Below are positions 16,401-24,482 of a stretch of DNA of 32,856 nucleotides, in pieces. Every line of letters starts with the position of its first letter. Within the stretch, counting starts at the first letter, position 1. Position numbers and translations under genes: made by a program. Location of the stretch: assembly GCA_018903255.1 (NCBI GenBank), contig JAHIQT010000160.1, positions 1 through 32,856 on the forward strand, read 5' to 3'. The notes beneath the pieces are model-generated. The model did not search any database and was not told the origin of the DNA. It was given only the letters and a program-made list of their open reading frames with translations. This stretch comes from Bacillota bacterium (lineage in GTDB: Bacteria; Bacillota; Clostridia; Eubacteriales; Eubacteriaceae).

Positions 16401-19289
16401 CAGGAAATAATCCTTAAAAATAGCCAAGGTCAGTCGGCCTTGTGGAAGTATGGCATCTCCGGAGACAATCCGATTGTGTTGGTAGATTTAAGTAAAATCG
16501 ACCAGGTCAAGCTATTGGTTGAGCTTTTAAAAGGCCACGAATACTGGCGTTTGATGGGTTTAAACGTCGATCTGGTGATCTTGAGTGAAGAGGAATATTC
16601 CTATTCACTGCCCCTCTATGCGCTGATTTCTGATATCGTATTATCCAAACAAACCCATGATATTTTAAATGTCAGTGAGGATTTCTTTATTCTCGAAAAA
16701 AATAAAATTGCAGCGGCCGACATACCGCTACTCTATGCTCTTGCCCGAGTCATTTTAAAAGGCGGTATGGGAACCCTGCGAGACCAGCTTGAAGGGGTTC
16801 GCGAAAGAGTCATCACCAGCTTGATTCCTGAAAAAATAGTGGTACAAAGCAAGCCGATTACTTATCCGGTATCACCAACTGATCAACCGGAGCGCTTGTA
16901 CAACAATGGCATTGGCGGCTTTAAAAAAGATGGCAGTGAGTATATCATCCATCTTGAAAACGGAGAAAATACCCCGGCACCCTGGGTCAATGTGATTGCC
17001 AACCAAAACTTCGGCTTTATGGTTTCAGAATCAGGTTCGGGCTACTCTTGGTATCAAAATAGCCGCGAAAACAAACTGACGCCCTGGTCAAATGATGTCG
17101 TCTCAGATCCACCCGGAGAAGTCGTTTATCTGGGTGATGGCGATACCGGAGAAAACTGGACGATCACCCCACTACCGATCCGGGAAGTCGAAGATTATAC
17201 GATTAAGCATGGCTTTGGCTACACCAATTTTGAACATGCCAGTCACGGCATCAAACAACGGATGATTCAGTTTGTACCGACAACAGACCCGGTAAAAATA
17301 AGTCTGATTAATTTAAAAAATGAATCGAATCAGGAACGTCATCTCACCCTGACCTGTTACATCCGCCCGGTATTGGGGGTCAGTGATCAGGCAACGGCCA
17401 TGCATATTAATAGTGAACAGGATGAAGGTGGTGCATTGTTAATGAGAAACCCTTATAACGAAGGGTTTCCCGGAGAAATATTATTCATCGATGCATCAAT
17501 TCCACAGCGGTCGGTTACCAGTGACCGCAAAGCCTTTTTCGGTAATGGCGATATGACCTGTCCGGAAAGCCTGGCCGATATAAGTCTTGATGGGGCTATA
17601 GGCGCTGGGATTGATCCCTGCGGAGCGATTCAGGTGAAGGTTACCCTGGGACCCAATGAGCGGAAGGATATTGCCTTCCTGTTGGGCGCAGCAAATAATC
17701 AAGATGAGGTAACGATGCTGAGCCAGAAGTATCGTGAGCTACGAAATGTCCAGGAAGCATTATCTGAAGTCATCAGTTTCTGGAAAAGCAAGCTGGGAGT
17801 GATCCAGGTGGATACCCCAACGGATTCCATCAATCTGATGGTTAATGGATGGCTTCAGTACCAGGTTATTTCCTGTCGACTATGGGGAAGATCAGGATTC
17901 TATCAAGCCGGTGGAGCATTTGGGTTTAGAGATCAGCTCCAGGATGCCTTATCAATTACCAACATATGGCCGGAAATAGCTCGAGCACAAATTCTGCTCC
18001 ATGCCGGTCACCAGTATATTCAGGGCGATGTTCAGCATTGGTGGCATGAACCAATGGGTTTGGGAACCCGAACCCATTTTTCCGATGATCGATTATGGCT
18101 GCCCTATGTCACCGCCGAATACATCCGCATTACCGGTGACCGCCAAATTCTGGAAGAAGCGGTTAACTTTATCGAAGAACCGGAATTAGGCGAATTTGAA
18201 GATGAAAAATGCGGTAGCCCCTGGAAAATCGAAACCTCCGCTTCCTTGTATGACCATTGTCTGCGAGCCTTTGAAGTTTCCCTGAAATTCGGAAAACATG
18301 GACTGCCGCTGATGGGTTCCGGGGACTGGAATGATGGAATGAACACCGTCGGTAATAAGGGGCGGGGCGAAAGCGTCTGGTTAGGCTGGTTCCTGATTGC
18401 CAATCTGGACCTGTTTATTCCCATTTGCAAAGAAAAGGGCGACCTGGAACGAGCCATAAAATATCAAAGCGTCAAAGCCGAGATCATGGCGGCCATCGAA
18501 AAAACGGCCTGGGATGGTAGCTGGTATCGTCGGGCTTATTTCGACAACGGCGATGTCTTGGGGTCGGCTGGGAACAGCGAGTGTAAAATCGACTCCATTG
18601 CCCAAAGTTGGTCAGTTATTTCCGGCGCTGGGGAAAGCGAGCGTTCGCTTACGGCCATGAATTCACTGGAAGACTATCTGGTCAGCCGTGAAGATGGTCT
18701 GATTAAGCTACTGACGCCACCTTTTGACAAGTCCGAGCTGGAACCGGGATACATCAAGGGTTATATTCCGGGAGTCCGGGAAAATGGCGGACAATACACC
18801 CATGCCGCAGCCTGGGCGATCATTGCTTTTGCCAAACTGGGTGATGGCGATAAAGCCTGGGATCTGTTTGAGCTGATTAACCCGATTAACCACACCACCA
18901 ACATGCGCGACTATACCCGTTACAAGGTCGAGCCCTATGTGTTTGCGGCCGATGTCTATTCCACTTATCCGCATACCGGCAGAGGTGGCTGGACCTGGTA
19001 TACCGGTGCCGCCGGTTGGATGTACCGGGCTGGTCTGGAATATATTCTAGGCTTTCAGAAAAACGGCGAGACCATTGTCATGGACCCATGTATTCCCGGA
19101 AGAATGAAAGAATATCAGATCAGCTATCGCTATCTGGAAACAGACTATCAAATAAAAGTAAAAAATCCCGACGGTGTCAATAAAGGTGTCAAAACCATTT
19201 CGGTGGATGGGATCATCTCAACCAGAAATATTATCAACCTGGTCAATGATAAAGTAAATCATCAGGTTGAAGTATTGATGGGATTGTAA
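10497..19289 (+). CDS. Cyclic beta-1,2-glucan synthase-like protein (NdvB/ChvB family)
   Basis: A single 2930-residue reading frame, matching the size and order of cyclic beta-1,2-glucan synthases. Order: N-terminal membrane anchor (about 5-24); soluble region; two membrane segments (about 435-490); glycosyltransferase domain with DSDT near 656-659 and RLHRWVRGDWQ near 801; further membrane segments about 850-1015; a glycoamylase-like region (about 1030-1600; STVDSGNFLCY, PWGTSESGYH); two beta-sandwich regions (about 1660 and 2160); and a C-terminal GH94 phosphorylase-like domain with GSGDWNDGMN (D2610, D2613). In Rhizobiaceae and Brucella these enzymes build, cyclise and trim UDP-glucose-derived glucans. 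Whether this one makes cyclic or linear glucan is unknown. Start ATG 10497 follows AAAGGA. It appears monocistronic. Confidence 0.88.
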   Translation: MDAYLNLLIQGTVLIGCTLLLLWIFLMKSGKSPRLNMRDASLSSEELEGHAKRIAIEHAISIKKRAKQSPIVRMNENYRFILNVYQDLSEDLQKKIAVPPASEWLLDNFYIIEKQVKGMRRDVKKSNYDRLPLLKSGPLKGQIRIFAVAVELVSHTDGQIDEKILTDYLKAYQSHAVLFDREIVALPMMVSLALIENIRVLCEEIKTTRGQWQKADKIFTKWLENEANDSQKTFKLFEDNLQSLDEANPSFVEHLFYRLRRSGRSYVEVLKVMDENLNKLGATTEQITNKEHGAQAVNTISMGNTITSIHFFSSLDWSELFESVSMVEQILKQDPDGTYPLMDIATRNHYRTKVEELALGFGVSEIYLAKEVVEFAKAAYTGRYQNQLEDPAVQKTWHVGYYLIDKGLKSLENKEKKINSFRPKADSVGIKNPGVLYLGAMAVITLLFLLVAVRYSNFTAPSQLLLFSVLAIVAVLIPASEIAVSAVNWIVCNALKPAFFPRLQLKRGIPESMSTIVAVPTLLSDQKRVTELLASLESHYLSNREEHLYFALVGAFSDADKAAMIDDPAIIETALAGIKNLNLKYAPDTTDKFYFFHRDSQYNEKNDKWFGWERKRGALMEFNDLILGATDTSFSYASAKKPPFDHIKYVITLDSDTILPMGMAKKMIATMAHPLNRPVIDKSRGVVVEGYGLMQPRIEVENESSNKSLFSRIFTGQEGIDPYATAISDVYQDLFGEGIFVGKGIYDLAVFQSIMRDAIPDNTILSHDLLEGSYVRTGLVTDLKLVDSYPSKYNSFSARLHRWVRGDWQLLPILFHKIFDRRHEKIFNPLSRLSKWKMIDNLRRSLVPPALMLLIFMSFSILPGNVFFWLGFFLLPQIFPLLMGVIGFLVSARIGNDRIKRYMPVMFGLKAVLLQFLLVLIFLPYQAWLMSHAIMVTLTRVFITKKNLLEWVTADDTEKFQKNSLIAYLFTMKAALLQAPIPVILALLFKPEALPLGLLFFAIWVSGPVIAWFISRDQPQKVLLLSASDALFLGRITRKTWRYFEDFANAKSHYLIPDNYQADPPRGLAQRTSPTNIGLGLLAPLTARDFGYISTGRMIEVIDKTLQTIESMEKWQGHLLNWYDTLTLKPLRPAYVSTVDSGNFLCYLVTLNQGLKDYLNSPLIDPRFVSGIRDTLQCVGKSDYPVYSMILPVDPAADKKTLDLMAWHQTLETLIKTETLAELAEGVWKTKTIEMISLFRNEMTRFLPGIDLLKKMPDGLIRAAKKEAADEAVFADLKNLENSLISNDDVLDLPQTHQQTAAIADRLAAAVRKWDQDDYRDLLAWLAESSRALNTAATACRNFVDQYSRLIDRIDVLIDTMEFLPLYDQKKELFSIGFNLEDNKLTNSFYDLLASEARQTSYICIAKGKIPASHWFKLGRALTTVDHYKGLISWTGTMFEYLMPLLIMKSYQNTLLDETYSFVIKSQKKYGNQREMPWGTSESGYHAMDKHHDYKYKAIGVPWLGLKRGLIEDAVTAPYATFLALMVDPEAAIKNIKRLKDDGLEGPYGFYEAADYTPERLGFETKRAVVKSFMAHHQGMSLMALNNCINDNIMQTRFHEDPEIHAARLLLQEKVSSDLIFTKGSKEKLLPYKGKITKEKSAVRRFTKPNTMLPKAHILSNGNYSVMITDRGTGYSKSKMAAVTRWREDRTLDQYGMFFYLKNLTNKAIWSATAAPLNQKPDQYEVVFTADKATFKRTDGDIETKTEIVVASGDNVEIRRVSLKNNGKKSCSLELTSYFELVMATQASDIAHPAFGNLFIETEIDHRRKCLIANRRPRSDSDKGMWLANAVVSKGNIADEIQYETDRMQFIGRGNNPQNPVVINQDKPLSSTSGPVLDPVMSTRVKVTIEAGKSAQFSFVTGFCESKESILHLIDKYETVSAVEGAFKLALTRSQVESRYLNLDTDESELYQDMISHLVFLSPTKRSSQEIILKNSQGQSALWKYGISGDNPIVLVDLSKIDQVKLLVELLKGHEYWRLMGLNVDLVILSEEEYSYSLPLYALISDIVLSKQTHDILNVSEDFFILEKNKIAAADIPLLYALARVILKGGMGTLRDQLEGVRERVITSLIPEKIVVQSKPITYPVSPTDQPERLYNNGIGGFKKDGSEYIIHLENGENTPAPWVNVIANQNFGFMVSESGSGYSWYQNSRENKLTPWSNDVVSDPPGEVVYLGDGDTGENWTITPLPIREVEDYTIKHGFGYTNFEHASHGIKQRMIQFVPTTDPVKISLINLKNESNQERHLTLTCYIRPVLGVSDQATAMHINSEQDEGGALLMRNPYNEGFPGEILFIDASIPQRSVTSDRKAFFGNGDMTCPESLADISLDGAIGAGIDPCGAIQVKVTLGPNERKDIAFLLGAANNQDEVTMLSQKYRELRNVQEALSEVISFWKSKLGVIQVDTPTDSINLMVNGWLQYQVISCRLWGRSGFYQAGGAFGFRDQLQDALSITNIWPEIARAQILLHAGHQYIQGDVQHWWHEPMGLGTRTHFSDDRLWLPYVTAEYIRITGDRQILEEAVNFIEEPELGEFEDEKCGSPWKIETSASLYDHCLRAFEVSLKFGKHGLPLMGSGDWNDGMNTVGNKGRGESVWLGWFLIANLDLFIPICKEKGDLERAIKYQSVKAEIMAAIEKTAWDGSWYRRAYFDNGDVLGSAGNSECKIDSIAQSWSVISGAGESERSLTAMNSLEDYLVSREDGLIKLLTPPFDKSELEPGYIKGYIPGVRENGGQYTHAAAWAIIAFAKLGDGDKAWDLFELINPINHTTNMRDYTRYKVEPYVFAADVYSTYPHTGRGGWTWYTGAAGWMYRAGLEYILGFQKNGETIVMDPCIPGRMKEYQISYRYLETDYQIKVKNPDGVNKGVKTISVDGIISTRNIINLVNDKVNHQVEVLMGL

Positions 19290-19314
19290 ACCACAGGCGT
19301 TACAGTACAAACTC

Positions 19315-19346
19315 AAAGCCAGGTATGATTTTTCATACCTGGCTTT
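19315..19346. terminator. Terminator between convergent genes (glucan synthase and panD)
   Basis: Perfect 14-bp stem, AAAGCCAGGTATGA (19315-19328) with TCATACCTGGCTTT (19333-19346), and a TTTT loop. It lies between a + strand and a - strand gene end and can serve both, although the trailing T-tracts are short. Confidence 0.75.
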
Positions 19347-19385
19347 GTTGTTGATATTATTTATTAAATTATTAATGTTAAAGAA

Positions 19386-19769
19386 TTAATGACTCTGACC
19401 ATGAACCTCATGATCCTTAAGAGCGATCACATGATTGTCATCATCGAGTATCAGCACCCGGGGCTTAAAATCCAGCGCCTCTTTCCGATCGATCATGGCA
19501 TAGGTGATGATGATCACCTTATCGCCTTTGTGAACCAGTCGCGCCGCAGCGCCATTGACACAGATCACGCCGCTGCCGCGTTTTCCCACAATCGTATAGG
19601 TTTCAAAACGCTGGCCGTTATTCACATCCACTACCTGAACCTTTTCACCGGGAAGAATATCCGCCTGTTCCAGCAGCTCCTCATCGATGGTGATGCTGCC
19701 CACATAATTGAGGTCAGCCTCGGTGACGGTTGCCCGATGGAGCTTTGACTTAAATAGGGTGATATACAT
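19386..19769 (-). CDS. panD: Aspartate 1-decarboxylase
   Basis: A 127-residue pyruvoyl enzyme that makes beta-alanine from aspartate for pantothenate synthesis. The self-processing site G24-S25 is visible in NYVGSIT, which would give a small beta chain and an alpha chain with an N-terminal pyruvoyl group. The [11 protein letters not shown] and DKVIIITYA segments are typical. Start ATG is preceded by GAGG inside the end of panC, 3 nt after its stop. It is the last gene of a four-gene pantothenate operon. Confidence 0.95.
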   Translation of the reverse strand: MYITLFKSKLHRATVTEADLNYVGSITIDEELLEQADILPGEKVQVVDVNNGQRFETYTIVGKRGSGVICVNGAAARLVHKGDKVIIITYAMIDRKEALDFKPRVLILDDDNHVIALKDHEVHGQSH

Positions 19770-19772
19770 AAT

Positions 19773-20621
19773 TTACCTCTTAATCAAAATGATATTATCA
19801 ATCAGCCGGGTGTTCCCGAAGCGAACCGCTACCGCCGCCAGAGCCGGCGAGGTGATGGTTTCGATGTCTGCCAGGGTTTCAAAATCAAGGATATCAACGT
19901 AATCAATAGCAGCCAGTGGCATGGTGGTAATCTGGTTAATAATCGCAGCTTTTATGATTTTGACCGAGCGTTCACCAGATCCATAAAGGGCTTTGGCGGA
20001 AGCCAGCGACTGGCTGAGAACCAGAGCCTGGTCTCGGGCCGCTAGATTCAGAAACACATTCCGGGAACTCAGGGCCAAACCATCGGCTTCCCGGACAATC
20101 GGGCAGACTATAATCTCAACAGACATATGCAAATCCCGGATCATTTTTTTAATCACCGCCACCTGTTGGGCATCTTTCTGGCCAAAATAGGCTCTAGTTG
20201 GCTGGATCAGATTGAACAACAGGTTGATCACTGTGGTCACGCCTTTAAAATGAGTGGGTCGGGACTGGCCGCAGAGTTTTTTGGTGATGTCGCCTTCCAC
20301 TTCCACAAAGGTTGAGGCACCCGTCGGGTAGATTTCGGCCGGATCAGGAAAGAACAGCAGATCGGTTCCAGCAGCTTCGGCAAGTTGTGAATCCCGGTCA
20401 AAATCCCGGGGGTAGGCGTCCAGATCCTCACCCGGGGCAAATTGGGTGGGATTAACAAAGATACTCACGACGGTCACATCATTTTGACTTTGTGCTTCAT
20501 TAATTAATGCAAGATGACCATCGTGGAGATAGCCCATAGTCGGGACAAAGCCAATGGTTTTATCCCGACCAAAGTCTTCAAGACAGCTCTTTAGTTCCGC
20601 TATGGTTTTGGCAATCTTCAT
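19773..20621 (-). CDS. panC: Pantothenate synthetase (pantoate-beta-alanine ligase)
   Basis: A 282-residue cytosolic ligase that joins pantoate and beta-alanine using ATP. The adenylate-forming motif PTMGYLHDGH (HxGH at 33-36) and YFGQKDAQQ are present, along with SSRN. The start at 20621 gives the family opening MKIAKTIAEL and lies 4 nt after the panB stop. An upstream in-frame ATG cluster at 20660-20654 lies within panB and would add an unusual N terminus. The ribosome binding site is poor, so translation is probably coupled to panB. Confidence 0.93.
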   Translation of the reverse strand: MKIAKTIAELKSCLEDFGRDKTIGFVPTMGYLHDGHLALINEAQSQNDVTVVSIFVNPTQFAPGEDLDAYPRDFDRDSQLAEAAGTDLLFFPDPAEIYPTGASTFVEVEGDITKKLCGQSRPTHFKGVTTVINLLFNLIQPTRAYFGQKDAQQVAVIKKMIRDLHMSVEIIVCPIVREADGLALSSRNVFLNLAARDQALVLSQSLASAKALYGSGERSVKIIKAAIINQITTMPLAAIDYVDILDFETLADIETITSPALAAVAVRFGNTRLIDNIILIKR

Positions 20622-20625
20622 GGTC

Positions 20626-21462
20626 TTATTGCTGCAATTCGGCAATAACCGCATCATCAATGGTGAAGGTATGCTTTTCTTCCGGGAACTGCGCAGTCTT
20701 TACCTCGGAGACATAGGCCGTGACAGAATCCTTAATGGTCTCATTCAGCGCCGCATAACGCTTGGAAAACTTGGGCGATTGACCAGAGTACATGCCCAGC
20801 AGATCATGAATGACCAGCACCTGACCGTCGCAGTAGCGACCGGCACCGATACCGATGGTGGGTACGGATAATTTTTGCGTAATCAGAGTTGCCAGTTTTT
20901 CAGGAATCCCTTCCAGGACAATAGCAAAGACTCCCGCCGCTTCCAGCGCCAGGGCATCATCAATGACTTTCTGGGCCTGAGCAGTGTCTTTACCCTGAAC
21001 CTTAAATCCACCGAACAGGTTAACCGACTGGGGCGTCAGACCGATATGCCCCATGACGGGAATCTGAGCCTTGACAATGGCTTTGACATTGGCAACCTGA
21101 TCCACGCCGCCTTCAAGCTTGACAGCATGGGCCTTACCTTCCTGAATCAACCGGCCGGCATTGCGAACAGCGTCTGCCACCGAAATATGATAGGATAAAA
21201 AGGGCATGTCGCCGACGATCAGGGCGTTTTCGGCGCCCCGGGCGACGGCTTTACAATGGTAAACCATATCGTCCATAGTCACTTCCAGGGTGGATTCATA
21301 GCCCTGGACAACCATCCCCAGAGAATCGCCCACCAGAATCGCATCGATGCCGGCATCGTTGACGATTTTGGCCATTGAATAATCATACGCCGTTAGCATG
21401 GTGATTTTTTCCTTGTTTGCTTTGGCTTGTAAAAAAGAACTGACAGTAAATTTACTTTTCAT
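20626..21462 (-). CDS. panB: 3-methyl-2-oxobutanoate hydroxymethyltransferase
   Basis: A 278-residue enzyme that adds a hydroxymethyl group from methylene-tetrahydrofolate to ketoisovalerate to give ketopantoate. Family motifs are [41 protein letters not shown] and HIGLTPQ. The length is normal. It lies 20 nt downstream of the DUF2520 oxidoreductase gene and feeds directly into it biochemically. Confidence 0.95.
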   Translation of the reverse strand: MKSKFTVSSFLQAKANKEKITMLTAYDYSMAKIVNDAGIDAILVGDSLGMVVQGYESTLEVTMDDMVYHCKAVARGAENALIVGDMPFLSYHISVADAVRNAGRLIQEGKAHAVKLEGGVDQVANVKAIVKAQIPVMGHIGLTPQSVNLFGGFKVQGKDTAQAQKVIDDALALEAAGVFAIVLEGIPEKLATLITQKLSVPTIGIGAGRYCDGQVLVIHDLLGMYSGQSPKFSKRYAALNETIKDSVTAYVSEVKTAQFPEEKHTFTIDDAVIAELQQ

Positions 21463-21482
21463 TCGTTTCTTCCTTTATTTTT

Positions 21483-22340
21483 TTATTTTAGTTGATTTTT
21501 TAAATGATCATAGGTTTCTGCATCAATCCGTTTGTCTTTGATCATCTCAATGGTGGCTAAGCCCATGGTCTGGTAGAGTGCCAGGAATTCCGGGGCTTGG
21601 GTTTTTAAGGCTTCGATGTGTTTACTGATGGTGTTTTCATCTCCCCGAACCAGGGGGCCGGTGAGGGCGTTTACCGTTCCTGATCTTTCGATGTTACTCA
21701 GGGTGGCGGAGATCAGCGGCATAAATGCCCGGACGATTTCATCTGTGGCAATTCCGGTGCTTTTAAGTAGCTCAAAACCCGAATCAATCAGAGTCACCAG
21801 ATAATTGGAGAGGATACAGGCAGCGGCGTGGTAAAGCACCTTATCACCCTTGTCGATCACGGAATAGGGATTGCCGGTGATCTGAAGGATTCTTTGTACC
21901 TCGGCCAGCCCCTTTTCATTGCCTTCGAGGGTAAAAACCGTTTGCTTTAAGTTTTGAGCGGCAGTGAAGGGATCAGAAAAACTCATGATCGGGTGAAGCG
22001 AACACAAACCACACCCTGAAGTTAAAAGCGGATCAAAAAGATCGGTGGACAGAGCGCCGCTGGTATGGACAAGAGTATGTTGCTCGGTTAAGCAGGAGGT
22101 TTGGACGAGTTGATTGATAACCGCAGAAATCTGATCATCCCCGGTGGTGATAAAAATCACTTCACTTGCGGTAACAAGGCTGGGAAGGTCGCTAAAAATT
22201 GTGGCGTCAGTTGCGTCAGCAGCGCCTTGAGAAGAGGTTTCACTACGGCTTAGGTAACCTGATAGGGTCAGACTATTTTGTTTGAAAAAAATGCCCATGG
22301 CGGTGCCGACTTTGCCGGCGCCAATAAATCCGATTTTCAT
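21483..22340 (-). CDS. DUF2520 oxidoreductase, likely PanG-type ketopantoate reductase
   Basis: A 285-residue protein with an N-terminal Rossmann NAD(P)-binding fold (GFIGAGKVGTAMG, residues about 4-16) and a C-terminal DUF2520 helical domain (HPIMSF..., LYHAAACILSNYLVTL). Members of this group occur with panB, panC and panD in clostridia and some were described as an alternative ketopantoate reductase (PanG). No panE appears here, and this gene occupies the missing step, so ketopantoate reduction is the likely role. It is the first gene of the operon; ATG 22340 is preceded by AGGTG about 8 nt upstream. Confidence 0.82.
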   Translation of the reverse strand: MKIGFIGAGKVGTAMGIFFKQNSLTLSGYLSRSETSSQGAADATDATIFSDLPSLVTASEVIFITTGDDQISAVINQLVQTSCLTEQHTLVHTSGALSTDLFDPLLTSGCGLCSLHPIMSFSDPFTAAQNLKQTVFTLEGNEKGLAEVQRILQITGNPYSVIDKGDKVLYHAAACILSNYLVTLIDSGFELLKSTGIATDEIVRAFMPLISATLSNIERSGTVNALTGPLVRGDENTISKHIEALKTQAPEFLALYQTMGLATIEMIKDKRIDAETYDHLKNQLK

Positions 22341-22487
22341 GCATTTACACCTGTTAGTAGTATTTGGTTATGACCGCAAAGAGCAGCGAAACACATGGCA
22401 CGCAAACCTGTGGCTGTTGAAAATCTGGTTGTCGGTACTCTGTTCGACAAAACTGGATGGCAGTAGTTTAAATTTGCGCAAAGAAAA

Positions 22488-22529
22488 AAGGTCCTCTGCA
22501 CTGAAAATAAACAACTGCAAAAAGACCTA
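22488..22529 (-). terminator. Possible attenuator in the leader of the pan operon
   Basis: On the - strand AGGTC...TGCA pairs with TGCA...GACCT around a 14-nt loop and is followed by TTTTTTC. A TATAAT lies just upstream (22537-22542) without a clear -35 box. The rest of the 396-nt gap 22341-22736 holds no gene, T-box sequence or known riboswitch that I can see, only an inverted CGTTAA/TTAACG pair near 22626-22650. Confidence 0.4.
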
Positions 22530-22724
22530 TCATGACATTATAAAAATGCAAAACAGTAAGGTTTTATTCAGTCTCTATCACCAGGGATTAGAGCAGATTT
22601 TTATATTCTTATAAAAGTTTTTGTGCGTTAATCATGTGCAGCTCTTAACGATGCCACCATGTGGGTATGATACAACATGCCGAATTATAATGCAAGCGTT
22701 TATTTTGAGGTTTTAATTTTAAAA

Positions 22725-22752
22725 AAACAAGTGATTTTAAAACCACTTGTTT
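22725..22752 (-). terminator. Terminator overlapping the end of the corA-like gene
   Basis: On the - strand AAACAAGTG pairs with CACTTGTTT, followed by seven T. The stop codon of the CorA-like gene (22737-22739) lies in the loop, so the last codons encode the hairpin. Confidence 0.8.
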
Positions 22753-23660
22753 TTTTTGAAATAGATCAGCGTTCCGGCAGCAACTACGATACATAAAACA
22801 ATCACAAACGGATAACCGTATACCCAATGAAACTCTGGCATCATGATGTTCATCCCGTACCAGCCAACAATCAGAGTCAACGGCAGAAAAATGGAAGTAA
22901 CGACAGTGAAAATTTTCATGACATTATTTAGATTTATGTCCAGTTGGGCCTGGTAGGCTTCCCGAACCTGGGTGCCATAATCCCGGAGGTTCAGCACATT
23001 GGTAAAGAGGCGGTTGATCCGATTGGTGAGAATTTTAAAATAGCGCAGTTCTTTTTTATCGATCAGGTTATTTTCATTTTCTTCGATGGCCTCGGAAATT
23101 TCAAAAAGCTGTTCATAATATTGCTTAAGACTCAGCAGACGCTTGCGGAAGGTGATCAGATAATCGACCAGATCGTTTTTAACCGAGACAATAAATTCTT
23201 CTTCCAAATCGGTTATTTCCTCTTCAATCGAAGCCAGCACCTCCCGGTCATCAATGGTGAGTTTATCAAAAAACAAATGGAAAAACTTTCCCAGACTGTG
23301 AACCTTGATACCTTCGGTCTGGGTGTTGATAACAATACCGTTGATAAAATCGCTGCGATCCGACACAAAAACCAGTAAATCGGCCCGGAAATAGATACCG
23401 ATCCGCTGCGGTTTGAGATCCTGACAGATCGCTTCGGGAAGAATGATCGTTATAAAATCAAAGCCATCATAGCTGTCAAATTTTGATGAGCGGCTGTTCA
23501 GACATTCGTCAACCAGTCGGTCGCTGATTCCCAGTTTGCCACTGACTGTCGCCAGCGCTGGGAAGTCAAGGAGACAAAGATGGATTTGATTGTTGTTTGG
23601 ATCAATCTGTTCAAGGGAATCCGTTGTGAAGGCGTCATTTTCAAGACGATAAATCTGCAT
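22737..23660 (-). CDS. corA: CorA-like magnesium/divalent cation channel
   Basis: A 307-residue CorA-family protein: a long soluble N-terminal domain with charged helices, then two C-terminal membrane segments (about 246-267 and 283-301). The GMN selectivity motif is in YGMNIMMPEF (269-271), and the short basic tail KKNKWF follows the last segment. It should form a pentameric channel for Mg2+ or related ions. Start at 23660 (MQIYRLENDAF) follows AAAGGTAG; the longer frame back to 23741 overlaps the NYN gene and is unlikely. It is 4 nt downstream of the NYN/LOTUS gene and should be cotranscribed. Confidence 0.88.
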   Translation of the reverse strand: MQIYRLENDAFTTDSLEQIDPNNNQIHLCLLDFPALATVSGKLGISDRLVDECLNSRSSKFDSYDGFDFITIILPEAICQDLKPQRIGIYFRADLLVFVSDRSDFINGIVINTQTEGIKVHSLGKFFHLFFDKLTIDDREVLASIEEEITDLEEEFIVSVKNDLVDYLITFRKRLLSLKQYYEQLFEISEAIEENENNLIDKKELRYFKILTNRINRLFTNVLNLRDYGTQVREAYQAQLDINLNNVMKIFTVVTSIFLPLTLIVGWYGMNIMMPEFHWVYGYPFVIVLCIVVAAGTLIYFKKNKWF

Positions 23661-23664
23661 CTGA

Positions 23665-24426
23665 CTACCTTTGCTTGGCTTTATTGCGGACAACATAATG
23701 CGAATTCTGATTTTTGCTGGTTCGGCGAGCTTCAATTTCAAATTGATTCAAGGATAAAATCAGCGGCCGCAGTTTTGAGTGACCATAATTCCGGGTATCA
23801 AAATCCGGATAGCGATTATTGAGCCGGGAACCGACCTCGCCCAGGTTCGCCCAACCATCTTCATCAGAACTTTCAGTGATAATGGTTTTAAGTGATTGAA
23901 TCAGTTCTTTTTTGCTGGCCATGCCTTCTTTTTGAGTGCCCTGTTTTCCGTTTTGAACGTTTTCAGATTGCTCTGCCGCAGCTTCCGGATCGCTGGCCAG
24001 AACTTCCAGATATTTGAACTTTTCACAGGCCGAGATAAAAGGGGTGGGGGTTTTCTTTTCGCCCATGCCTACTACATACATCCCGGCTTCCCGGAGTCGG
24101 GTCGCCAGCCGGGTGAAGTCGCTGTCACTGGAGACAATACAAAATCCGTCCACGTTATTGGAATAAAGAATATCCATAGCATCGATAATCAGTGCGGCAT
24201 CGGTGGCATTTTTTCCGGTGGTGTAACTGTATTGCTGAATCGGAGTAATGGAATAGTTAAGTAATACAGTTTTCCAGGATCCCAGCTGGGGTTTGGTCCA
24301 GTCACCGTAGATGCGCTTAAATGTCGGCATGCCAAGGTTGGAGATTTCATCAAAAATATACTTAATATATTTGTCTGAGACATTATCGGCATCGATTAAG
24401 ACGGCAATTTTCATATCATTTTTCAT
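23665..24426 (-). CDS. NYN (LabA/DUF88) nuclease-like protein with C-terminal OST-HTH/LOTUS domain
   Basis: A 253-residue protein. The N-terminal NYN domain (about 5-150) is a PIN-like ribonuclease fold with conserved acidic residues in VLIDADNVS (D12, D14), AALIIDAMD and IVSSDSDFTRLATRLREAG. After a variable linker, residues about 172-250 match an OST-HTH/LOTUS RNA-binding domain (KKELIQSLKTII, GWANLGEVGSRL, KLRPLILSL). Related proteins are widespread and assumed to cleave or bind RNA, but few have been tested. Start ATG 24426 is preceded by AAGGGTGA. It is first in an operon with the CorA-like gene and has its own promoter at 24483-24511. Confidence 0.85.
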   Translation of the reverse strand: MKNDMKIAVLIDADNVSDKYIKYIFDEISNLGMPTFKRIYGDWTKPQLGSWKTVLLNYSITPIQQYSYTTGKNATDAALIIDAMDILYSNNVDGFCIVSSDSDFTRLATRLREAGMYVVGMGEKKTPTPFISACEKFKYLEVLASDPEAAAEQSENVQNGKQGTQKEGMASKKELIQSLKTIITESSDEDGWANLGEVGSRLNNRYPDFDTRNYGHSKLRPLILSLNQFEIEARRTSKNQNSHYVVRNKAKQR

Positions 24427-24482
24427 CGGTCACCCTTCTATTTCTATAGCGATTAGTTGTTTTCGATCAGTTTGTTAGTCTC

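Noticed and set aside
22431-22445. GTTGTCGGTACTC, similar to the palindromic element end
   Set aside because: Only about 11 bases match, and it forms a local TTGTCG/CGACAA hairpin; similarity may be chance.
22282-22614. 110-codon + strand frame in the pan/corA gap
   Set aside because: It overlaps the start of the DUF2520 gene antisense, has no ribosome binding site and crosses the attenuator-like hairpin.
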